Assembly (NCBI RefSeq): GCF_002263495.1 | Contig: NZ_CP022753.1 | Coordinates: 620,001-684,000, forward strand | Reading direction: 5' to 3' | From: Nocardiopsis gilva YIM 90087 | GTDB taxonomy: Bacteria; Actinomycetota; Actinomycetes; Streptosporangiales; Streptosporangiaceae | DNA: 64,000 nucleotides | Part shown: in pieces, positions 55,926 to 63,574 of the stretch | How the letters are laid out: each line of letters opens with the position of its first letter | How positions within the stretch are numbered: the first letter of the stretch is position 1 | Made by a program: the position numbers and the translations under genes | The notes under the pieces: generated by a model | The model's input: the letters and a program-made list of their open reading frames with translations, nothing else | Databases searched by the model: none | What the model was told of the DNA's origin: nothing

Positions 55926-55931
55926 TAACAT
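55926..55931 (+). promoter_or_regulatory. -10 element of the SDR gene (leaderless)
   Basis: TAACAT lies eight bases before the ATG at 55940, with TGTCCA 17 bases upstream (55903-55908). No ribosome binding site is present. Confidence 0.45.
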
Positions 55932-55939
55932 GCCGCCGT

Positions 55940-56752
55940 ATGAGCGGATCGCGCAATCCTCGAACGGCAGTGGTCACCGGTGCGTCGACCGGGATCGGTG
56001 AGGAGTACGCCCGCAAGCTCGCCGAACGCGGGTACGCGCTCGTCCTCGTCGCCCGCCGGGCCGAGGCCATCGAGCGGCTCGCCGCCGAGCTGAGCGAGCG
56101 CCACGGGATCGACGCGCGCACGCTCCCCGCCGACCTCACCGACGACGCCGACCTGGCCCAGGTGGAGGAGCGGCTCAGTGCCGACGGCACAGGGGACGAC
56201 GCTCCGATCGACCTGCTGATCAACAACGCGGGTCGAGGCGAGGGCGGGACGTTCACCAAGATGGACCCCGACACCATCGACGCCATGCTCTCCCTCAACG
56301 TCCGCGCTGTCCTGCGCCTCGCCCGCGCGGTGCTGCCGGCCCAGATCGCCCGCCGCGAAGCGGGCGAGCACGGCGCGCCGCTCGGCGTGATCAACGTGGC
56401 GTCGGTCGCCGGCGAGCTGACGGTCAATCCGCACGGCTCGGTCTACGGCGGCAGCAAGAAGTTCGTCACGCTGTGGAGCGAGAGCGTCGCCCTGGAAGTC
56501 GCCAAGCACGGCGTGCACGTGACGGTCGTGCTCCCCGGCTATGTGCGCACCGACATGACCCGCGATGTTCAGGACAAGGGGCTGCCCGACTTCGCGTGGA
56601 TCCCCAAGGAGCGCATCGTCCGCGACTCCCTGCGCGCTTGGGCGGGCGGCCGCACGAAGGTCGTCCCCGGCGCCCAGTACAAGGCCGCCGACAACCTGCT
56701 CCGCGTCATCCCGCGCAGCGTGTTCAAGTCGGTGGCGCGCAGGTTCGGCTGA
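55940..56752 (+). CDS. Short-chain dehydrogenase/reductase
   Basis: The 270-residue protein has the classical SDR cofactor motif T-G-A-S-T-G-I-G-E, the N-N-A-G-R-G motif, the catalytic serine in N-V-A-S-V-A-G and the Y-G-G-S-K-K active site. The R-R after the second strand (V-A-R-R-A) suggests NADPH preference. It belongs to the DltE/YdfG-like branch, often annotated as general oxidoreductases; substrate unknown. The gene is divergent from the PmtA-like gene and both start regions look leaderless. Confidence 0.9.
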   Translation: MSGSRNPRTAVVTGASTGIGEEYARKLAERGYALVLVARRAEAIERLAAELSERHGIDARTLPADLTDDADLAQVEERLSADGTGDDAPIDLLINNAGRGEGGTFTKMDPDTIDAMLSLNVRAVLRLARAVLPAQIARREAGEHGAPLGVINVASVAGELTVNPHGSVYGGSKKFVTLWSESVALEVAKHGVHVTVVLPGYVRTDMTRDVQDKGLPDFAWIPKERIVRDSLRAWAGGRTKVVPGAQYKAADNLLRVIPRSVFKSVARRFG

Positions 56753-56874
56753 TCGGAGGGCGCGGTCGCGGCCGCGTTGTCGCTCTTCGTCACCCCCGAT
56801 CCGCCGGGTCGGGTCACCGAACGGGTCGCGATGCGCCTACCCTGGGAGGGCACGTCGTCTAGCGAAGAGTGATC

Positions 56875-57138
56875 ATGAAGACCTTCGAAGAGCTGTTCGC
56901 CGAGCTGTCCGAGAAGGCCGAGACCCGCCCCGAGGGGTCGGGAACGGTGGCCCAACTCGACGCCGGCGTGCATGCCATCGGCAAGAAGGTCGTCGAGGAG
57001 GCCGCGGAGGTCTGGATGGCCGCCGAGTACGAATCCGACGAGGCCGCCGCCGAAGAGATTTCCCAACTCCTCTACCACCTCCAGGTCCTGATGCTGGCCC
57101 GCGGCCTGCGCCTGGAGGACGTCTACAAGCATCTGTAG
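56875..57138 (+). CDS. hisE: Phosphoribosyl-ATP pyrophosphatase
   Basis: HisE hydrolyses phosphoribosyl-ATP to phosphoribosyl-AMP in histidine synthesis. The protein has 87 residues with the all-alpha MazG-like pattern: F-E-E-L-F-A-E-L, the metal-binding E-E-A-A-E-V-W and [10 protein letters not shown]. The ATG at 56875 is preferred over a GTG two codons earlier. It is followed 97 bases later by hisG, the enzyme of the preceding step, an arrangement conserved in actinobacteria. Confidence 0.95.
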   Translation: MKTFEELFAELSEKAETRPEGSGTVAQLDAGVHAIGKKVVEEAAEVWMAAEYESDEAAAEEISQLLYHLQVLMLARGLRLEDVYKHL

Positions 57139-57235
57139 GTCGATCCTGGACCTGCGACACCTCGCCCCGGGATCGACCGCGCAGTCGACGTCCACACCGA
57201 CATGCTTGAGCCGATGAGTAGGGGAATCACCTCCC

Positions 57236-58090
57236 ATGAAGGACTACCTCCGTATCGCCGTGCCCAATAAGGGCCAGCTCTCCGAGCCCGCCAGCGCCAT
57301 GCTCCGCGAGGCCGGATACCGCCAGCGCAAGGACTCGCGCGACCTCGTCCTGGTCGACCCGGACAACGAGACCGAGTTCTTCTTCCTCCGTCCCAAGGAC
57401 ATCGCCGTCTACGTCGGCGAGGGGATCCTGCAGGCCGGGATCACCGGCCGGGACATGACGCTCGACTCCCAGGCGCCCGTCGACGAGGTGCTGCCGCTGG
57501 GCTTCGGCGGCTCCACCTTCCGCTTCGCGGCGCGCGACGGCGCGTCCATGAAGCTGGAGGACCTGCGGGGCAAGCGCATCGCGACGTCGTTCGACGGTCT
57601 GCTCCGCTCCTACCTGGCGGACCGCGGCATCGACGCCCGGGTCATCCACCTCGACGGCGCCGTGGAGAGCTCCATCCAGCTGGGTGTGGCCGACGCCGTG
57701 GCCGACGTCGTGTCCACCGGTACGACGCTCCGCCAGGCCGGGCTGGAGATCTTCGGCGACCCGATCCTGCAGTCCGAGGCCGTCCTGATCCGGCAGCGCG
57801 ACGCCGACGACGACCCCAAGATCGAGCAGCTGCTGCGTCGTCTGCGCGGGGTCCTCGTCGCCCGCGACTACGTGATGATGGACTACGACGTACACGCCGA
57901 ACGGCTGGACGACGCCGTCGCGCTCACCCCCGGCATGGAGGGCCCGACCGTCTCGCCGCTGCACCGCGAGGGCTGGGTCGCCGTGCGCGCCATGGTCCCG
58001 CGCCGCGACGCCCAGCGGATCATGGACGACCTGTGGGGGATCGGCGCACGCGCCATCCTCGTCACCGACATCTACGCCTGCCGCCTTTAG
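57236..58090 (+). CDS. hisG: ATP phosphoribosyltransferase (long form)
   Basis: HisG catalyses the committed, histidine-inhibited step of histidine synthesis. The protein has 284 residues, the length of the HisG_L form with a C-terminal ACT-like regulatory domain. The start P-N-K-G-Q-L, the G-I-T-G-R-D motif and the PRPP-binding stretch D-V-V-S-T-G-T-T-L are clear. The C-terminal part ([13 protein letters not shown]) is the feedback domain. It presumably works without HisZ. No attenuator or leader peptide is evident upstream of hisE. Confidence 0.97.
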   Translation: MKDYLRIAVPNKGQLSEPASAMLREAGYRQRKDSRDLVLVDPDNETEFFFLRPKDIAVYVGEGILQAGITGRDMTLDSQAPVDEVLPLGFGGSTFRFAARDGASMKLEDLRGKRIATSFDGLLRSYLADRGIDARVIHLDGAVESSIQLGVADAVADVVSTGTTLRQAGLEIFGDPILQSEAVLIRQRDADDDPKIEQLLRRLRGVLVARDYVMMDYDVHAERLDDAVALTPGMEGPTVSPLHREGWVAVRAMVPRRDAQRIMDDLWGIGARAILVTDIYACRL

Positions 58091-58165
58091 CCGCCCGCGC
58101 ATCACCGAAACGCCCTCGACGCCCGGCCCCACCCGCCGCAGGGCCGCCCTGTTGGAGCCGCCGCG

Positions 58166-58885
58166 ATGTCCACCCACGGCCTGCGACCGGACCCCGAGCC
58201 CGAGGTCCTCGCGCGTGCCACGGGGGAGACCGGCGGCGACCTGGTGCTGCGGCGGGTCGGGGCCGACTTCGAGATCTACAGCAACGGCGTCGCGCTCATG
58301 GACACCCGGGACGGGGCGTCCGAGCGGCGGATGGTGCGTGCCGCCCTGGACGCGCTGCCCGGCGAACCCGCCGGGGCACGTGTGCTCATCGGGGGCCTCG
58401 GCATGGGGTTCTCCGCGCGCGAGGCCCTGGACGACGCCCGCGTCGGCCACGTCCGCGTCATCGAGCTGGAACCGCTGGTCATCGCGTGGCACAGCGGCCC
58501 GCTCGCCGACGTCGCGGGGGACCTGCCGGCTGATCCGCGGTGCGAGCTGACGCGAGGGGACATCGTCACCTGGCTGCGGGACGCCGCCGATCACGCGTCG
58601 ACCGGCGGTGAACAGGTCGGCTATGACGTCATCTGCCTGGACACCGACAACGGCCCGGACTGGACGGTCGTGGAGGGCAACGGCCGGTTGTACGAGCCCG
58701 CGGCACTGGGCCGGCTGGAGCGCCTGCTGCGCCCCGGCGGTGTGGTCGCCTTCTGGAGCGCGATGCGGGCGCCCACGTTCGCGGCGCTGCTGGGACAGCG
58801 CTTCGGCGGGGTCGACACGATCGAGGTCCCGGCACGCCGGGGCGAACCCGATGTCGTCTACCTCGCGCGACGTTCGGCCGACTGA
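58166..58885 (+). CDS. Spermidine-synthase-like (SpeE fold) protein
   Basis: The 239-residue protein has a Rossmann methyltransferase-like core with V-L-I-G-G-L-G-M-G-F, the acidic V-I-E-L-E-P strand end, D-V-I-C-L-D-T-D-N-G and R-P-G-G-V-V-A-F-W-S. This matches polyamine-aminopropyltransferase relatives (spermidine-synthase-like proteins of actinobacteria). The aspartates needed for a true aminopropyltransferase are not all recognisable, so the substrate is uncertain. It follows hisG by 75 bases. Confidence 0.8.
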   Translation: MSTHGLRPDPEPEVLARATGETGGDLVLRRVGADFEIYSNGVALMDTRDGASERRMVRAALDALPGEPAGARVLIGGLGMGFSAREALDDARVGHVRVIELEPLVIAWHSGPLADVAGDLPADPRCELTRGDIVTWLRDAADHASTGGEQVGYDVICLDTDNGPDWTVVEGNGRLYEPAALGRLERLLRPGGVVAFWSAMRAPTFAALLGQRFGGVDTIEVPARRGEPDVVYLARRSAD

Positions 58886-58961
58886 TTCGGGCGACCCTTA
58901 CCTGAGCGCGACCGCTTCCGGCCGCACGGCGTACCCCGCTCTTATCCCTGGCGTCTGCCAA

Positions 58962-58981
58962 GCGCATGTTTGATAATGCGC
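58962..58981. promoter_or_regulatory. Palindrome upstream of the second SDR gene
   Basis: GCGCAT-N8-ATGCGC is a perfect inverted repeat about 70 bases before the SDR start, in a position fit for a repressor. Confidence 0.4.
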
Positions 58982-59047
58982 AGAACGGGCGGGTACCTCC
59001 GAGTAGGAACGGTCAGCGCGACGGGACCTACAGGGATTGAGGCCCAC

Positions 59048-59941
59048 ATGGACACGGATCGGACGGGTACAGACGCCAGCGACACAGGGGGTCCAGACAC
59101 AGGGGGTACAGCCACAGGGAGTCCAGGCATAGAGCGCACGGATACAGAACGCGAGGGCGCCGAGCACTTCGGTCGCCGCTATGTCGGAAAGGCGGCCATC
59201 CTCACCGGTGCGGCCTCGGGAATCGGCCGGGCGACGGCGCTGCGGCTGTCGGCCGAAGGTGCACGGCTGCTCGTCGTCGATCGGGATGAGGAGGGGCTGA
59301 AGGAGACCGTCCGGCTGGCCGAGGAAAGCAACGGGGCGGGCGGGCCGCGGCTGGTCCCGGTGGTCGCAGACGTGGGCGACGAGCGGGAGGCGCGATCGGC
59401 GGTGGCCACCGCCGCCGAGCGATTCGGCCGGATCGACCTGCTGGTCAACGTCGCCGGGATGCTCAGTGTGACTCCGCTGGCCCAGCTCGGCGTCGACGAG
59501 TGGCGTCGGCTGCTCGACGTCAACGCGCTCGGGACGATGCTGTTCTGCCGGGAAGCCCTGCCGCACCTCATCGCGAGCAAGGGAGTGGTGATCAACACCG
59601 CCTCGACCTCGGCGACGCATGCCCATCCCCTGATGACCGCCTACGCGGCCTCGAAGGGAGCGGTACTGGCGTTCACCCTGAGCCTGGCCGCCGAGCTGGC
59701 GCCGCACGGCGTGCGGGCCGTCGCGATCTCCCCCGGCGGGGTGACGACGCCGATGACGCGGTCGACCCGGTTCCCCGAGGGGTCTGAGCCCGTCGCCGCC
59801 TACTACCGTCGGATCGTTCCGCAGATGGGGACGCTGGGCGCGCCCGAGCAGATCGCCGGGACTATCGCCTTCGCCGGATCTGCGGACGCCGGCTACATGA
59901 CCGGCGTCGAGCTGCGCGTCGATGGCGGATCACACAACTGA
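59048..59941 (+). CDS. Short-chain dehydrogenase/reductase
   Basis: The protein has 297 residues from the ATG at 59048. A 45-residue low-complexity Thr/Gly/Asp head, encoded by an imperfect DNA repeat (GACACAGGGGGT-like words near 59085-59125), precedes the enzyme. SDR motifs are T-G-A-A-S-G-I-G-R, V-N-V-A-G (usually N-N-A-G), S-T-S and Y-A-A-S-K. The D-R-D after strand 2 suggests NAD preference. The C-terminus ends R-V-D-G-G-S, typical of FabG-like proteins. Substrate is unknown. The head is unusual for the family. Confidence 0.9.
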   Translation: MDTDRTGTDASDTGGPDTGGTATGSPGIERTDTEREGAEHFGRRYVGKAAILTGAASGIGRATALRLSAEGARLLVVDRDEEGLKETVRLAEESNGAGGPRLVPVVADVGDEREARSAVATAAERFGRIDLLVNVAGMLSVTPLAQLGVDEWRRLLDVNALGTMLFCREALPHLIASKGVVINTASTSATHAHPLMTAYAASKGAVLAFTLSLAAELAPHGVRAVAISPGGVTTPMTRSTRFPEGSEPVAAYYRRIVPQMGTLGAPEQIAGTIAFAGSADAGYMTGVELRVDGGSHN

Positions 59942-60002
59942 GCGGCCCCGCGCCCCTCTCCGGCGGGATGCTGTCGTCGCCCCCGTCACCTGGGCAAACG
60001 TA

Positions 60003-60033
60003 AGGGGACCGCCCCTCGGGGGTGCGGTCCCCT
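60003..60033. terminator. Bidirectional terminator between SDR and trxA
   Basis: AGGGGACCGC (60003-60012) pairs perfectly with GCGGTCCCCT (60024-60033), and CCC/GGG extends the stem. It lies between convergent genes and can serve both. Confidence 0.8.
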
Positions 60034-60071
60034 CCACGGCCCCGCGTCTCGCAGCGGAGGCCCGGCCCCGG

Positions 60072-60455
60072 TCACTCGGCGGAGGCGCGGCCGTCGGCCT
60101 GCTGCTTCTCGATCTCCTTGCGGACCTCCTCCATGTCGAGTTCGCGGCACTGCTTGATGAGGTCGTCCAAGGCGTCCTTGGGGAGTGCACCGGGCTGGTT
60201 GAAGATCACCGTCTTGTCCCGGACGACCATCAGGGTCGGGATCGACTGGATGTCGAATCCGGCGGCCAGTTCCTGCTGCGACTCGGTGTCCACCTTGGCG
60301 AAGAGCAGGTCGGGGTTCTCGTCGGACGCCTGGTCGAAGATCGGGGCAAAGGTCTTGCACGGACCGCACCATGAGGCCCAGAAGTCGATCAGGACGAACT
60401 CGTTATCCGTCAGGGTCTCGTTGAAGTTGTCCTTGGTGAGCTCGAAGGTGGCCAC
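60072..60455 (-). CDS. trxA: Thioredoxin
   Basis: The protein has 127 residues from the GTG at 60455, with AGGAGA five bases upstream. The active site W-C-G-P-C lies at residues 29-33 in F-W-A-S-W-C-G-P-C-K, and the cis-proline in S-I-P-T-L-M. The C-terminal helix runs on for about 20 residues beyond the usual end (E-E-V-R-K-E-I-E-K-Q). It is a general disulfide reductant. No thioredoxin reductase gene is nearby. Confidence 0.95.
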   Translation of the reverse strand: MATFELTKDNFNETLTDNEFVLIDFWASWCGPCKTFAPIFDQASDENPDLLFAKVDTESQQELAAGFDIQSIPTLMVVRDKTVIFNQPGALPKDALDDLIKQCRELDMEEVRKEIEKQQADGRASAE

Positions 60456-60664
60456 GAAGTCTCCTGAGTCGTCGAGGTTGTGTCTACTGGCTAACGCCTC
60501 GTAGAGCGGTCGTGCCCACTGTTTTGTTCCGCATGCGTGCTGAGGAGTTACGGAGCAGGGAATCGTCACGCTCGGTTTTCCCTGCAAAACACATGGTGAA
60601 TACCGAGTTGGGAGGAAAGGCCCAGTGTGGCTAGTGTCGACTGATAGGAGGACGAATCATCTCG

Positions 60665-61057
60665 GTGTGCGGGGGGAACGGCGTGGGCATAGGCAGGCCG
60701 CCGGTGTTCCGGCGCGGTGAAGCGGCGGAGGGCGAGGAGCCCGACTACCGCTTCACCCTGGCCAACGAACGCACCTTTCTCGCCTGGATCCGCACGTCGC
60801 TGGCGCTGGTGGCCGGGGCGGTCGCGGTGCTGCACCTCGTTCCGCTGGACTGGCGTGCGGAGCTCAAGCTGGTGGTGGGCCTGGCCCTCACCGCGCTCGC
60901 GGTCATCATCACCATCTACGCGCCCGTGCGCTGGGTGCGGGTGCAGCGCGCCATGCGTCTCGGCCGACCGCTGCCGATGAGCGCCCTGCCCGTGATCACC
61001 ACGATCGGCATCGCGATCGTCTGCGTCGCGGTGCTGCTCGGCAACTATTGGCGGTGA
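60665..61057 (+). CDS. DUF202 membrane protein, copy A
   Basis: The protein has 130 residues. The DUF202 signature is A-N-E-R-T-F-L-A-W-I-R-T-S-L-A-L, followed by three hydrophobic segments. The start is uncertain: AGGAGG at 60645-60650 is about 13 bases from the GTG at 60665, and a second in-frame GTG is at 60683. It overlaps the next gene (GTGA). Function is unknown; related proteins are YidH-like. Confidence 0.85.
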   Translation: MCGGNGVGIGRPPVFRRGEAAEGEEPDYRFTLANERTFLAWIRTSLALVAGAVAVLHLVPLDWRAELKLVVGLALTALAVIITIYAPVRWVRVQRAMRLGRPLPMSALPVITTIGIAIVCVAVLLGNYWR

Positions 61058-61545
61058 GCCCGATGGGCAGAGCGGACCCGAGGAGGGCGCGGACCTGGGA
61101 TGCCGCCGGAGGCGCGACCGGGGGCACCTCCGGGGGCACAGCCGCGGACGGAGGCGACGGCGCAACCGGGGCCCGCCCCGAGGACAGGGACGCCGGGCTG
61201 CAGCCGGAGCGGACGTTTCTCGCCTGGCAGCGCACGCTGATCGTCATCTTCGTTGTCGCACTTCTCTACCTGCGCGATCCGTTCCAGAACGGCGCGTCAG
61301 GGTCAGGGAGCGGGCCCGACCCCATCTTCCGGTTGGCGGCTGTTCTGGTGGTGGCGGTAGCGGTGGGCATCCTCATGGCGCATCTGCGGCGGCGCTGGCG
61401 CGCGACCGACCAAGGTCTGCATGATGACGCCACTGGGAACCCGCCCGCACCGCTGGCCTCTCCGTGGGCGATCTACCTGCTGAGCGGGTCAGCGGCAGCG
61501 ATCGCCACCGTGGTCGCGGTGAGCGCGCTCTTCGGATTCGGATAG
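61054..61545 (+). CDS. DUF202 membrane protein, copy B
   Basis: The protein has 163 residues from the GTG at 61054, which overlaps the stop of copy A. A 50-residue Gly/Ala/Asp-rich head precedes the DUF202 motif Q-P-E-R-T-F-L-A-W-Q-R-T-L-I-V. Three hydrophobic segments follow. The tandem, translationally coupled arrangement of two divergent DUF202 genes suggests a heteromeric membrane unit. Confidence 0.85.
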   Translation: MSPMGRADPRRARTWDAAGGATGGTSGGTAADGGDGATGARPEDRDAGLQPERTFLAWQRTLIVIFVVALLYLRDPFQNGASGSGSGPDPIFRLAAVLVVAVAVGILMAHLRRRWRATDQGLHDDATGNPPAPLASPWAIYLLSGSAAAIATVVAVSALFGFG

Positions 61546-61656
61546 GGCGAATCGGGACATTCAGGATCGGGACGCTGCGTGGTGGGGCACCCGCCGGGAA
61601 CGGTGGGTGTGCGTGTCCCGGTGGGCCGGACGGACGGGATCCGGCCCGGAGGGTGG

Positions 61657-62646
61657 TCAGACCACCGCTGCCTGGGGCGCGGCATCCTCGGCCCTCTTGT
61701 ACTCGATGATCGACGTGATGATGTCGTTGAGGTCGCGCTGTGGGGCGTAGTCGATGAGGCGGTTGGCGAGGGTGGTGTCGGGCATGCGGCGCTGCATGTC
61801 CTCATACCCCTTCCCGTAGGCGTCCGCGTAGGACACATACGAGATCTCGCTGGAGGAGCCGGTGAGCTCGAGGACGCGGTCGGCCAGTCCCTTGATCGAG
61901 ACCTCCTCCTGTCCGCCCAGGTTGACGGCTTTGTTGTAGGCCGCGGGGGTGTCCATGAGCCGGACGACGGCGGGGATGATGTCGAACACCGAGCCGAAGC
62001 AGCGGCGCTGGGTGCCCTCGCCGTAGACGGTGATGGGTTCGTTGTTGAGTGCTTGGGAGACGAAGCGGGGCACGACCATGCCGTAGCGCCCGGTCTGACG
62101 GGGGCCGACGATGTTGAAGAACCGGGTGATGACGCAGGGGATGCCGGACTGCTCGCCGTAGATATGGGCGACGAGCTCGTCGAGGCCCTTGGCGGCGGCG
62201 TACGACCAGCGGCTCTTCAGTGGTGACCCGAGGACACGGTCGGCGTCCTCGGTGAGGCCGTCGGCGTCGTTCTTGCCGTAGACCTCACTGGTCGAGGCGA
62301 CCATGAAGCGGGCGCCGTGCGAGACCGCGGCTTCGACCACGTTCTCGGTGCCGTGCAGGTTGGTGTGGAGAGATCGCAGCGGGTTGTCCACAATCGTGTG
62401 GACGCCGACCGCCGCGGCGAGATGGAAGACGGTGTCGCTGCCCGCGATCACATCACTGACCAGACTCTGATCCAGGATCGAGCCCTTGACCAGCTCGAAC
62501 GATGTGTTCTGGGCAACCTGTTCGAGATTGGACTCCGATCCGGTGGACAAATCGTCCAGGACGGTGACCTCATGCCCGTGGGCGATGAGGTAATCGCAGA
62601 GATGAGAACCGATGAAGCCGGCACCGCCGGTCACAACAGCCTTCAA
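61657..62646 (-). CDS. NAD-dependent epimerase/dehydratase (NDP-sugar type)
   Basis: The protein has 329 residues from the TTG at 62646, with GAGGGGGAGG just upstream. The extended-SDR cofactor motif is V-T-G-G-A-G-F-I-G-S-H, the catalytic triad is S-T-S-E-V-Y and Y-A-A-A-K, and the substrate loop G-P-R-Q and Y-G-E-G-T-Q-R-R are typical of NDP-sugar-modifying enzymes such as UDP-glucuronate decarboxylases and sugar 4-epimerases. It lies 90 bases downstream of a PIG-L deacetylase gene and both follow a WbqC-like gene, so it probably works on an activated sugar for a glycan or secondary metabolite. Confidence 0.92.
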   Translation of the reverse strand: MKAVVTGGAGFIGSHLCDYLIAHGHEVTVLDDLSTGSESNLEQVAQNTSFELVKGSILDQSLVSDVIAGSDTVFHLAAAVGVHTIVDNPLRSLHTNLHGTENVVEAAVSHGARFMVASTSEVYGKNDADGLTEDADRVLGSPLKSRWSYAAAKGLDELVAHIYGEQSGIPCVITRFFNIVGPRQTGRYGMVVPRFVSQALNNEPITVYGEGTQRRCFGSVFDIIPAVVRLMDTPAAYNKAVNLGGQEEVSIKGLADRVLELTGSSSEISYVSYADAYGKGYEDMQRRMPDTTLANRLIDYAPQRDLNDIITSIIEYKRAEDAAPQAAVV

Positions 62647-62736
62647 CGTTGCCTCCCCCTCCAAGGGTGCGGTTGTACATAGCTGATTCGGATTGCGTGC
62701 GGTGAACTGGGACGGGAAACACGGGGGCCTCGGCGC

Positions 62737-63450
62737 TCAGGCAAGCCAGCGCAGGGCGTGGTAGCCCTCGGCCAGTGCGACTCCGCTCTGCATCCCGCGC
62801 AGGGCGGCCAGACTCCGGAGCGTGAGCTCCGACCGGGTGTGCGGATGGTCGTGGATCTGGGTGCCGTACAGGCGCATGCCGGCGATCTTCGCGTCGAGGT
62901 CGTGTTCCGCCAGTTCGACGAGGAGGTTCGGTGAGGCGGACGCCTCGTACCTCCACTGGTCGGCGGCCTCCTCGTAGGCGAGCACCACGTCGGGGTGGTG
63001 CCGCAGGGCGTTATTGGACGGGCGCAGGGCCGTGTGTACGGCCTCCGCGGTGACTTGGTGATCCTGGTTGTAGCTGGTCCGATGGGGGGCGAGTACCACC
63101 GTCGGCTTGAGGTTCGCGATGGACAGCGGGCTCTGCCGCTCGATCGCGTTGCACAGCTCGAAGCGGGGCACCTGGTCGAGCTTGAGGTGGTACTCGTCGC
63201 CGGGAAAGGCGACGTGCCAGTCGTCCCAGCGGAAGTAGTCGGCGACCTCCTTGATCTCGGCGTACCGCTCGTGGGCGGTGGAGAAGCCCTTGGGTGACAG
63301 GTCGGCGGTGTCGCCAACGGTGAGGAACTGGATGAAGACGTGGGCACCGGCAGCCTTGGCTTTGTGCATCAGCCCGCCGCAGCCGAGCGTTTCGTCGTCG
63401 GGGTGGGGGGCGAAGATGAGGATGCGCTGCTCGGACCAGTTGATCGTCAT
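62737..63450 (-). CDS. PIG-L family deacetylase
   Basis: The 237-residue protein has the zinc-binding motif A-P-H-P-D-D-E-T-L-G-C-G-G and the downstream His in Y-N-Q-D-H-Q. PIG-L/LmbE enzymes remove acetyl groups from N-acetylglucosaminyl compounds. The gene is in line with the epimerase (90 bases) and the WbqC-like gene. GGACATGGCATGAC-type sequence precedes the start at 63450. Substrate cannot be told from sequence. Confidence 0.92.
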   Translation of the reverse strand: MTINWSEQRILIFAPHPDDETLGCGGLMHKAKAAGAHVFIQFLTVGDTADLSPKGFSTAHERYAEIKEVADYFRWDDWHVAFPGDEYHLKLDQVPRFELCNAIERQSPLSIANLKPTVVLAPHRTSYNQDHQVTAEAVHTALRPSNNALRHHPDVVLAYEEAADQWRYEASASPNLLVELAEHDLDAKIAGMRLYGTQIHDHPHTRSELTLRSLAALRGMQSGVALAEGYHALRWLA

Positions 63451-63574
63451 GCCATGTCCTTCGAAAACGGGGGATTATCTAGGCAGTACGGCAGTGAGCA
63501 CGGTGCAGATCACTCCACCTGGTCATAGAAGACGTCCACGCAGGTGTGATGGTTGGCACACCGGGTTGTTCCGG

